This document shows, in pieces, positions 7,668 through 15,039 of a stretch of 21,160 bases of DNA. The notes under the pieces are model-generated. The model ran no database searches and was not told the origin of the DNA. It saw nothing but the letters and a program-made list of their open reading frames with translations. This stretch comes from an uncultured Lachnospiraceae bacterium (GTDB lineage: Bacteria > Bacillota_A > Clostridia > Lachnospirales > Lachnospiraceae). The DNA lies in assembly GCA_947177885.1 (NCBI GenBank), contig CAMWWF010000010.1, positions 1 through 21,160 of the forward strand, read 5' to 3'. Made by a program: the position numbers and the translations under genes. Position 1 is the first letter of the stretch. The number at the start of each line of letters is the position of its first letter.

Positions 7668-9389
7668 TCACAGCAACACCTTCAGATCTTCCGTCAGCTT
7701 CTCTACTCTTGCCTGAGCATCTTCCATACTGCTGCCCTTTACTCCCATATAGAACTTGATCTTAGGCTCTGTGCCGGAAGGACGTGCACAGCACCATGCG
7801 TCATCGGGAAGCTCGAAATAGAGCACATTGGAATTGGGAAGGCCGGTTCCGGTCTCTTCACCCGTTTCCATATCAATAACCTTATCTGTCTTATAATCCC
7901 TGAACTTCAATACTTTCAGGTCACCGAATGCCTTGGGAGGATTCTGACGAAGCTTATCCATGATCTCGGCGATCTGTCTTGCACCGTCAATACCCTTCAT
8001 GGTTATGGTATACTGGGTCTCCTTGAAATATCCATACTTTTCATAAGTTTCCAGCATCATATCCCACAGTGTCTTGCCCTGTTTCTTGCAGTACGCAGCC
8101 ACCTCACAGAGACACATAACAGCCACAACCGCATCCTTATCCCTTGCGTGGGTTCCTGCCAGACATCCATAGCTTTCCTCCAGGCCGAATACATAGTTGT
8201 TGCTTCCGGTCTGCTCAAACAGCTTGATCTGCTCACCGATGAACTTAAAGCCTGTCAGCACCTCAATCAGCTTCACATTATAAGCCGCCGTGATAGGTCT
8301 GGTCATGTTGGTGGTAACAATCGTGGTAACGAGCGCGGGATTTTCAGGCATGGTCTTTGTAGCCGTCTTCTCCCTCAAAATGTATTCTGCGATCAACATA
8401 CCGGACATATTGCCGGTAAAGGATACATATTCCCCTGTTTTGGCGTCCTTTGCATAAATACCCAGACGATCCGCATCGGGATCGGTAGCCAGAACGATAT
8501 CCGCATCCTTCTCCTTTGCCAGACGCAGCGCGTAAGTAAATGCCTTGGGATCCTCGGGATTGGGATAATCCAGTGTGGTAAACTTGGGATCCGGATTTTC
8601 CTGTTCGGGAACAACATATACATTCTTAAAGCCCAGTTCGGACAGAATACGTCTCACGGGAAGATTACCTGTACCGCAGAGAGGTGTATATACGATCTTG
8701 ATGTCATCCGCCACTTCGGCGATCACATCCGGATGAATGATCTGCTTTTTCAGTTCTTCCATGTATTTGTCATCAATCTCTTTACCGATGACCTGATACA
8801 GTCCTTTCGCCCGGGCATCCGCCTTTTCCATGGTCTTTACCGTGTGGTAATCCTTAATGCTCTGGACTTCATCGATGATCTGCTTATCCTTGGGCGCGGT
8901 AACCTGTGCACCGTCCTCCCAGTATACCTTATAGCCGTTATACTCGGGCGGATTGTGGCTGGCAGTAACCACAATACCTGCCGTACATCCCAGTGTACGG
9001 AGCGCAAAGGAAAGCTCAGGTGTGGGTCTCAGGGATTCAAATACATATGCCTTAATGCCGTTAGCAGCCAGACAGAGCGCCGCCTCGTCCGCAAATTCGG
9101 GAGACATATTTCTGGAATCGTATGCAATGGCAACCCCCTTCTCCTGTGTGCCCTGCTTCAAAATGAAATTTGCCAGACCCTGGGTCGCCTTGCGGACCGT
9201 ATAAAGGTTCATGCGGTTTGTTCCCGCACCGATAATGCCGCGGAGACCGCCGGTGCCAAACTCCAGCTCCTTGTAGAAGCGTTCCTCGATTTCTCCTTCA
9301 TTGTCACGGATAGCCAGAAGCTCATTCTTGGTATCCTGATCGAAGTAGTCATCGTTCAGCCAGAAATTGAATTCATCCATAAAGCTCAT
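7668..9389 (-). CDS. pgcA: Alpha-phosphoglucomutase / phosphohexomutase
   Basis: Interconverts glucose-6-phosphate and glucose-1-phosphate, feeding UDP-glucose and dTDP-rhamnose synthesis. The 573-aa product has the full alpha-D-phosphohexomutase pattern: FGTGGLRGIIGAGTNRMN (44-61), the active-site phosphoserine loop TASHNPPEYNGYK (142-154), the Mg-binding loop ATDPDADR (301-308), the sugar-binding GLEESYG and the C-terminal phosphate-binding RPSGTEPKIKFY. Length and motifs fit the PgcA-type enzymes of Firmicutes. The frame is open back to 9506, but that extension lies in a structured leader and has no family resemblance. ATG at 9389 (MSFMDEFNFW) or ATG at 9380 are the realistic starts; GGGG about 9 nt before 9389 is a weak ribosome-binding site. 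It has its own promoter near 9550-9582. A mutase using mannose phosphate is less likely but not excluded. Confidence 0.95.
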   Translation of the reverse strand: MSFMDEFNFWLNDDYFDQDTKNELLAIRDNEGEIEERFYKELEFGTGGLRGIIGAGTNRMNLYTVRKATQGLANFILKQGTQEKGVAIAYDSRNMSPEFADEAALCLAANGIKAYVFESLRPTPELSFALRTLGCTAGIVVTASHNPPEYNGYKVYWEDGAQVTAPKDKQIIDEVQSIKDYHTVKTMEKADARAKGLYQVIGKEIDDKYMEELKKQIIHPDVIAEVADDIKIVYTPLCGTGNLPVRRILSELGFKNVYVVPEQENPDPKFTTLDYPNPEDPKAFTYALRLAKEKDADIVLATDPDADRLGIYAKDAKTGEYVSFTGNMSGMLIAEYILREKTATKTMPENPALVTTIVTTNMTRPITAAYNVKLIEVLTGFKFIGEQIKLFEQTGSNNYVFGLEESYGCLAGTHARDKDAVVAVMCLCEVAAYCKKQGKTLWDMMLETYEKYGYFKETQYTITMKGIDGARQIAEIMDKLRQNPPKAFGDLKVLKFRDYKTDKVIDMETGEETGTGLPNSNVLYFELPDDAWCCARPSGTEPKIKFYMGVKGSSMEDAQARVEKLTEDLKVLL

Positions 9390-9440
9390 TTTCACATACC
9401 CCGTTTCTGCACAGTTTTTCTTCTCATACGGCCTGCGGAC

Positions 9441-9465
9441 ACTGTGCTGACGCAGGCACGGCAGT
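9441..9465 (-). repeat. Second leader hairpin upstream of phosphoglucomutase
   Basis: In the transcript an ACU...AGU base and a GUGC...GCAC upper stem enclose an 8-nt loop. It contains CTGCCGTGC (complement of 9456-9464), which occurs again inside the larger hairpin at 9507-9515. The same GGCAG partner could therefore pair with either copy, giving two exclusive folds. A hairpin is clear on paper; function is unknown. Confidence 0.4.
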
Positions 9466-9473
9466 CTTCGCTC

Positions 9474-9536
9474 TTCAAATGAGCAAAGGATCATCTGCCT
9501 GTGCAAGCACGGCAGATAATTCTTTACTCATTTGAA
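9474..9536 (-). repeat. 63-nt near-perfect inverted repeat in the phosphoglucomutase leader
   Basis: Arms 9474-9499 and 9511-9536 pair at 24 of 26 positions (one of them G-U), beginning TTCAAATGAG / CTCATTTGAA. A single bulged base and three more pairs (GTG/CAC) close on a CAAG loop. It starts about 10 nt after the predicted transcription start and ends about 85 nt before the start codon. No U-run follows in the transcribed direction, so it is not an intrinsic terminator. An 18-codon ORF (ATG at 9531, TGA at 9475-9477) occupies nearly the whole hairpin. Confidence 0.75.
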
Positions 9537-9552
9537 TCTGCTCTTTGCGGAC

Positions 9553-9582
9553 ATTATATCATATCCTTACAGATTGTGCCAC
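9553..9582 (-). promoter_or_regulatory. Promoter for phosphoglucomutase gene
   Basis: On the minus strand GTGGCA (9577-9582, four of six to TTGACA) is followed after 18 nt by a perfect TATAAT (9553-9558). Predicted transcription start is near 9546, giving a leader of about 157 nt. It is the best promoter-like sequence in the window. Confidence 0.6.
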
Positions 9583-9603
9583 AGCTAATTGTATTTCAGC
9601 TGT
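9581..9603. promoter_or_regulatory. Operator-like dyad next to the phosphoglucomutase promoter
   Basis: ACAGCT (9581-9586) and AGCTGT (9598-9603) form an inverted repeat with an 11-nt centre; extending it gives seven of eight matching bases per arm. It touches the -35 element, the placement expected for a transcription-factor site. No known operator consensus is recognised. Confidence 0.3.
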
Positions 9604-9663
9604 ACCTTTGCAATTGTCCTGTTGCCGTTGGCTCCGTCTTTTACAGCGGGCGGGCTTCCTCTC

Positions 9664-10917
9664 TCAGATAATATAGTTAAAAGGATTGATATAGTAAAAT
9701 CCGCAGAAGAGGTGGATCACCAGGAGTCCCCATCCCACAAGGACCACTATATTTTTCCACGCACTCTGTTCCGTGTCATGGGTCAGCATGACCAGCTTCG
9801 CCGCAGCCACCACCCACACCAGCAGCATACCCGATATCATCTCCCATGCAAAGCTGCAATATGCCAGCTTGCTTCCGGTCTCCACCAAAAAGGCATATTC
9901 TATGGTCCCCACCAGATATCCGGTCAGCGCCAGCTGCCCTTCCACATTTTTTACAAAATATTTCGGACCGGTAACCACCATCCATATGGGAAAGACCATG
10001 GAAAATACCCATGACTTGAAAATGTTGGGTGAAAAAATACTCCATGCAGTAAACATGGGATAGACCGCAACCTTGGAGTCCGAGTTTGTTCCTCCCCACA
10101 GATAGAATGCCGCATAGGAGATTGCCAGATAGACCACCGAGGGAATGCTGACACAGCCAATCTTCCACATAAAGCTCCACACCTTTTTCCAGCTTCCGTC
10201 CTTTTTCAGCAGCGCCTTCACCATGTCGGCACAGAGCAGGATCACCCCTGCGGGAAGCAGCATGAAAAGAAAAGTGGGCTTCGCGAACACAGATACAAAC
10301 AGCGATACGCCAAAAAGTGCATAGAGATACTTCTTACTCTTCTCTCCCCTGCAGAAAACAGTGTCTCTTCCGCGATACAGCAGGATCAGATCCACCGCAT
10401 AGAGAAAAGCCAGCAGACCAAAAGGCTTTACCGCCACATGCGTGGGATTGAAAAAGGCGTTGATGCCATATTGTCCTTCATAGTGATAAGAATTAAACCA
10501 TTTTACATACCAGGGCATGGAAAAACTCAACAGACCGCTGACTACGGCGGCAGGCACTCCCGAACCGCTCTTTCCCGCCTTTTCCGCGATCCGGTCCACC
10601 ACAAAGAAAGTGACCAGACAATTCAACACGGAGAAAATCCCATTGGCAAGAGCTCCCGCCTCGTCCCAAGGCATTTTCAGGAACTCGCCGCAGGCCTTTG
10701 CGCACAGATGCCACAACATATAAGGGCGCTGGATCCATATCATTTTCAAAGTTTCAAGATTCAGATGTTCCGCCTGCCATATATGATCATGCAGATCCAC
10801 ATAGGTCTCACTGTTGATCTCATTCAGGGTATATTTATATATGATCACAAATACAATCGCCGACAAAGATGCCGCCACCGCATATTTTACTCTGTTCTGC
10901 TGTTTTCCCGTTTCCAT
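9664..10917 (-). CDS. Polytopic membrane protein, possible GT-C glycosyltransferase
   Basis: A 417-aa integral membrane protein with a first helix at about 11-27 and roughly eight to ten further hydrophobic segments. Between helices 1 and 2 lies an acidic/His loop, YVDLHDHIWQAEH (about 39-51). GT-C enzymes that use polyprenyl-phosphate sugars carry a D/E/H catalytic motif in that loop, so a GT-C role outside the membrane is plausible. No Wzy, Wzx or EpsG signature is seen. The ATG has AGGAA 6 nt upstream and sits 56 nt after the stop of the 667-aa glycosyltransferase. Being among assembly genes fits a role in modifying or decorating the polysaccharide, but the family is not recognised with certainty and a substrate cannot be named. 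A polymerase or transporter remains possible. Confidence 0.75.
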   Translation of the reverse strand: METGKQQNRVKYAVAASLSAIVFVIIYKYTLNEINSETYVDLHDHIWQAEHLNLETLKMIWIQRPYMLWHLCAKACGEFLKMPWDEAGALANGIFSVLNCLVTFFVVDRIAEKAGKSGSGVPAAVVSGLLSFSMPWYVKWFNSYHYEGQYGINAFFNPTHVAVKPFGLLAFLYAVDLILLYRGRDTVFCRGEKSKKYLYALFGVSLFVSVFAKPTFLFMLLPAGVILLCADMVKALLKKDGSWKKVWSFMWKIGCVSIPSVVYLAISYAAFYLWGGTNSDSKVAVYPMFTAWSIFSPNIFKSWVFSMVFPIWMVVTGPKYFVKNVEGQLALTGYLVGTIEYAFLVETGSKLAYCSFAWEMISGMLLVWVVAAAKLVMLTHDTEQSAWKNIVVLVGWGLLVIHLFCGFYYINPFNYII

Positions 10918-10973
10918 TGATTTCCTGCTGTATCCTTTCTGTATGCCTTATCACAAAGTATTTCTTCCAATAC

Positions 10974-12977
10974 CTATTCCTGTATTTTCAGAGAATAATC
11001 GCTTCTGTCCAGAGAGAAATTGGGATTGTAATAGGGGTCACCCGCTTCCAGCTCTTTCTCCCACTTTTTCCGGAATTTCCCGGACTCCCTGTTATACCTC
11101 TCCGCCTTTTCCCCATTGTCATCCAATCCCCTGGAGACGGATTCATAGTGAAACAGCTCCGCAAAGGGCGTAAAGACATTCAGCAGTCCCTTCTCCCTCA
11201 GCTTCAGACAGAAATCCACATCATTTAAGGAAATGGCAAATTCCTCCTCAAGGCCTCCGACCGCCTCATAAAGACTCTTCTTTACCAGCAGACAGGCTCC
11301 CGTAACAGCCGTAACATTCTGCGCATAGCACAGCCTGCCCATGTATCCGAGATTCTGGCGATGCTGTTTATAATGCGTGTGGCCGGCCGTCCTGTGGGCT
11401 CCCAGACCGATCACCACTCCGGCATGCTGGATCGTCTTATCGCCATAGTAAAGCTTTGCGCCGACCGCGCCCACATCCTCTCTCTGGGCATACATCAGAA
11501 GCTCTTCCATCCAGTTCACCGTAATGACTTCCGTATCGTTGTTCAGCAGCAGGACGTATTCGCCTGCGGCATATTTCACTCCGAGATTATTGACAGCGGA
11601 ATAATTAAACTCTCCCCTGAATGTGACCACCGCCGTTCTGCCGTCCTGACTCCGCAGAATCTCTTTGTCGGCCTCATAGGGAGCTCCCAGAAGTTCTGTA
11701 TAATAGTCCCGGATCTCCTGCGTAGTGCTGTTGTTTTCCACGATCACAATTTCATATTTGTCATAAGTAGACTTCTCAAGAATAGAAGTCACACACCGGC
11801 GCAAATCTTCCACATGATCCCGGTTGGCAATGACAATGGAAATCCCGGGTGTTCCCATGATCTGATAACGAATGCGAAAGATCGTCTCAAAAGCCCTTGT
11901 ACTCTCTATCCTGAAATGCTCAAAGCCGTGTTTCCTCAAATGCTCCGCCACCGCTCCCTTTGCCGCCTCGATGGCATAGGGCTTTGCCTCAATGCCCGAG
12001 GCCACACTTCCCGCATGACTGCGCCAGTAGTACATCAGTCTTGGAACATGGACCACCTTTTTCGCATTGTCCGTCAGACGCAGGATCATATCGTGATCCT
12101 GACTTCCGTCAAATTTCGGGCGGAACAACTCACTGCCATCCAGAAGTTCCCTTGCAAAGACGCTGAAATGACAGATATAATTATTGGCACGGAGATTATC
12201 CGGAGAGTAATCCGGTTTAAAATGCATGGTCAGCATATGATTGATGTCACTGCCTTTAAAAGTGGTCTCATCACAGTAGAGATAATCCGCCCCCTGCTCG
12301 TTGACAGCCTTCACATACTCATATAGCACGCTGGGATGCAGTATGTCATCCTGATCCAGAAGACCGATAAACTCTCCCGTGGCCATAGCCAGACAAGCAT
12401 TGGTATTTCCCGCAATGCCGCTGTTCTTCTCCAGTTTCCGGTATACCACTCTTCCGCCGGACTTCTCCACATACTGCCGGCAGATTTCTCCCATATAAGC
12501 ATGTTCCGCGTCAGAACCGTCCGCCAGACACAGCTCCCAGTTTTCATATGTCTGATTCATCACAGACTCCAGCATCTCAATCTGAAATTCCTCCCGGTTA
12601 TTCCAGAGAGGCACCAGGATACTGATCTTCGGCATACGCGGAAATACGGCTGACCGTTCCGCGGCAGCCTGTTCCGGTGAGGGAAAGCTCTCTGTGCCGA
12701 ACTGCCGCATAGCCACCCTCTCACGCTTTTTATAATCTATTTTATGGAGTACCCCTCTGGGACCGCCACAGTTGGACAGACGATCCTTCTGACGGATCAG
12801 CCAGTGCACACAGCTTCGGAGAGGTTTGCTCAGCTTCCACAGCGGATTTTTTCTGATCCGGTTCAGTTTCCACTCCAGTTCTTCATTTTTTGCTTCAAGA
12901 TCGGCAACTCTTGCCGCCAGATCGGCACATTTCAGATGCTCCTGCTCGTATGCCTCTCTGTAATCTGTCTCTGCCAT
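10974..12977 (-). CDS. Tandem-domain family 2 glycosyltransferase (667 aa)
   Basis: Contains two GT-A domains in one chain. An N-terminal coiled-coil-like segment (about 5-45, LAARVADLEAKNEELEWKL) leads to the IRKNPLWKLSKPLR linker common to such enzymes. Domain 1 starts at KISILVPLWNN (117-127) with LLDQDD (206-211), YCDE and SQDHDMILR (292-300). Domain 2 starts at GISIVIANRDH (378-388) with LLLNNDTEV (476-484) and a later LNDVDFCLKLRE catalytic-base region. Both domains keep their metal-binding and base motifs, so both look active; tandem enzymes of this kind often add alternating or repeated linkages in O-antigen- or rhamnan-type chains. The ATG has GAGGAG about 4 nt upstream and lies 40 nt after the previous gene. 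Donor is unknown; rhamnose is plausible because of rfbC nearby. Confidence 0.94.
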   Translation of the reverse strand: MAETDYREAYEQEHLKCADLAARVADLEAKNEELEWKLNRIRKNPLWKLSKPLRSCVHWLIRQKDRLSNCGGPRGVLHKIDYKKRERVAMRQFGTESFPSPEQAAAERSAVFPRMPKISILVPLWNNREEFQIEMLESVMNQTYENWELCLADGSDAEHAYMGEICRQYVEKSGGRVVYRKLEKNSGIAGNTNACLAMATGEFIGLLDQDDILHPSVLYEYVKAVNEQGADYLYCDETTFKGSDINHMLTMHFKPDYSPDNLRANNYICHFSVFARELLDGSELFRPKFDGSQDHDMILRLTDNAKKVVHVPRLMYYWRSHAGSVASGIEAKPYAIEAAKGAVAEHLRKHGFEHFRIESTRAFETIFRIRYQIMGTPGISIVIANRDHVEDLRRCVTSILEKSTYDKYEIVIVENNSTTQEIRDYYTELLGAPYEADKEILRSQDGRTAVVTFRGEFNYSAVNNLGVKYAAGEYVLLLNNDTEVITVNWMEELLMYAQREDVGAVGAKLYYGDKTIQHAGVVIGLGAHRTAGHTHYKQHRQNLGYMGRLCYAQNVTAVTGACLLVKKSLYEAVGGLEEEFAISLNDVDFCLKLREKGLLNVFTPFAELFHYESVSRGLDDNGEKAERYNRESGKFRKKWEKELEAGDPYYNPNFSLDRSDYSLKIQE

Positions 12978-13017
12978 ACCGCTCCTCGTTTCCTTACAGG
13001 ATCATGAAATTCCTATT

Positions 13018-14997
13018 TCACCCTATTTCCATAAACCGGTTAGACCAATTTGCCAGCCCCACTCCGGTGATCCGGTGTTTCACTGCCACACCCAGCCGGT
13101 ATCTTCCCGGCGGAAGCAGATTGGCCTTCAGTCGGACATGAAATCCGCTCAACGCCACATTCACCTGATCCGGCATGTTTTCCTCCAGATCCGGCCGGTA
13201 CTGCCGTCTCAACGGGATCCCAAACACGCCGTTGGGCCCCCGATACCATTCATCCGCATCCTGAGAAAAGGATTCCGACACCCTTTTCAATAGAAGTTCT
13301 TTCTCATAACAGGCGTTGTTATCCCCCAGAACTACCGTCCACCCGCACACTTCGCCCGGGCGCAACGCTTCTATCCTCACCATGACACACTCATCCCTGC
13401 GGTAGTCATACAAGGTCTTTTCCGCCAGAAACTTATCGTATTTCTGCACCGCGTTCCCTACGGTCTCGTAAGCAGGGCGGATTTTCGTATCCAGCCCCTC
13501 CCGGCTCAGATGGATCGAGTAGTAGGGGTCTTTTCCCTCCAGCTCGGGATGACTTTGGTATAACTTTTCTCTCTCCTCCAAAAGCCGCTCCAGCTTCTCC
13601 ACAGATTCGTCGTCCCCACGGCTCAGGGATTCATGGTGATATGCATGACAGGCGTTCATACATACATTCCGGTATCCCGCTTCATACAGCAGGAAACACA
13701 GATCCACATCATTAAACGCCACCTGCAATTCCTCCGCGAAACCGCCCACTTCCCAAAACTTTTCACACTCTGTCATAAGGCATGCCGCCGTCACGGCCAG
13801 ATGATTCACGTTTCCGCGGTAAGTGTACTCATAAGCTGCTCCATCCTCCAGAAACTGCAGCTTATGTACCGGCCCCATGGGCAGATTGGTAATGCCTGCA
13901 TGCTGGATCTTCTCTGACTCCGGATAATACAGCTTCATTCCCACCGCGCCGGTGTATGGTCTTGCCGCCAGAGCTGCCATCTGCTCTATGCAGCCCTGTA
14001 CCGCCAGTTCCACATCATCATTCAGGAACAGCAGAAAGCGGCCCTTCGCCTCCTCTGCGCCCAGATTACACATCCGGGAAAAATTGAATTCCATGGGCTG
14101 ATACAGGTACGTGATCCCGACAGTCCCATCGGACAGATCTCCGATCCGTTTCTCCGTCTCTTCCTTATTCTCCGGAGAACTTCCGTTGTCCACCACAATA
14201 ACTTCTATTCTTAATCCATCCGCCGCAGCCTTTACAGCGGTGAGACATTTCTCCAAAAGCCGGGGATGATCTCTGGAAGGGATCACCACCGTGACCAGCG
14301 GCCTTTCCGGACTCTGCTCCTCCACAACACTTTTGCGGAATGCAGCCTGCCATTCCCGGGCGCGCTCCTGAATACGCGGATTCTCCTCCCGGTATCTCAG
14401 CAGCTCCTCCCGGCTCTCACAGTGGAACAGGATCTGCGCCACATGCCCTATACCGCAGGAACCCTTTTGATACCCGCCTGCCATTTCCACGCAGCGATAC
14501 ATCCACTGCACATACTCCGGAAAGTCCGTCACCATATAATCATTGGATTTAAGCGTCTGCAAAAACGGGCCTGCACCGATCGTCTCCACCGCTTTGGCAA
14601 AAAACTCCCTCCGCATCGCCACAATACTTCCGAAATAAAAGCAGCTGTCCAGCACATCCGGAGACCAGTCCGGCCTAAAGTCGGGAAAGCAGACTCTGCC
14701 ATCCGCCCCCTGAACATCCTCATCCCCATATAAGAGCTGCACCTCGGGATGATTCCTGAAATAGCATACCACACTTTTCCTTGCACAGGCAGTGAGCACT
14801 CCCCTGGCCGCACAGAGAAACACACAGTCTCCATCCTCCGCCGTCCCCGGAATGATCTTCTCATTTTCCTCCTGCCACAGAAACTTTTGCTCCTCCAGCC
14901 ACCCGGCGTAATTCCCCTTAACTTTCGCCAGCAGACATCTGTACCGTATATTTTCTTTTTGTGAAAGTATCTGTTTTGCCAGTTTCTTTACACCCAC
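13018..14997 (-). CDS. Multidomain family 2 glycosyltransferase with incomplete N-terminal GT domain and C-terminal beta domain
   Basis: A 659-aa protein. Residues about 55-200 look like only the second half of a GT-A domain (LLYGDEDV at 88-95, then PDWSPDVLDSCFYFG), without the SVVIP-type nucleotide-binding start. A complete GT2 domain follows: LVTVVIPSRDHP (234-245), VIVVDNGSS (266-274), LFLNDDVEL (323-331) and FNDVDLCFLLYEAG in the base region, then a YHHES motif. From about residue 500 a beta-rich C-terminal domain contains no GT motifs and may bind carbohydrate. The start is a GTG with a strong AGGAGGT ribosome-binding site 6 nt upstream. It lies 42 nt after the methyltransferase/kinase gene. 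Probably one active site plus accessory domains; sugar specificity is unknown. Confidence 0.92.
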   Translation of the reverse strand: MGVKKLAKQILSQKENIRYRCLLAKVKGNYAGWLEEQKFLWQEENEKIIPGTAEDGDCVFLCAARGVLTACARKSVVCYFRNHPEVQLLYGDEDVQGADGRVCFPDFRPDWSPDVLDSCFYFGSIVAMRREFFAKAVETIGAGPFLQTLKSNDYMVTDFPEYVQWMYRCVEMAGGYQKGSCGIGHVAQILFHCESREELLRYREENPRIQERAREWQAAFRKSVVEEQSPERPLVTVVIPSRDHPRLLEKCLTAVKAAADGLRIEVIVVDNGSSPENKEETEKRIGDLSDGTVGITYLYQPMEFNFSRMCNLGAEEAKGRFLLFLNDDVELAVQGCIEQMAALAARPYTGAVGMKLYYPESEKIQHAGITNLPMGPVHKLQFLEDGAAYEYTYRGNVNHLAVTAACLMTECEKFWEVGGFAEELQVAFNDVDLCFLLYEAGYRNVCMNACHAYHHESLSRGDDESVEKLERLLEEREKLYQSHPELEGKDPYYSIHLSREGLDTKIRPAYETVGNAVQKYDKFLAEKTLYDYRRDECVMVRIEALRPGEVCGWTVVLGDNNACYEKELLLKRVSESFSQDADEWYRGPNGVFGIPLRRQYRPDLEENMPDQVNVALSGFHVRLKANLLPPGRYRLGVAVKHRITGVGLANWSNRFMEIG

Positions 14998-15039
14998 TCT
15001 GATACCTCCTGTCCGCCGAAGCAGGCACAGCTGCCGCCG

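Noticed and set aside
7608..9482. Long plus-strand open frame (624 codons) opposite phosphoglucomutase
   Set aside because: Its translation has no recognisable motifs, is rich in His, Ile, Cys and Arg, and is fully antisense to a well-supported enzyme. It is a by-product of codon bias.
9390..9506. Extended N-terminus of phosphoglucomutase starting at 9506
   Set aside because: The extension runs through the leader hairpins and has no similarity to phosphohexomutases; the family start matches MSFMDEFNFW at 9389.
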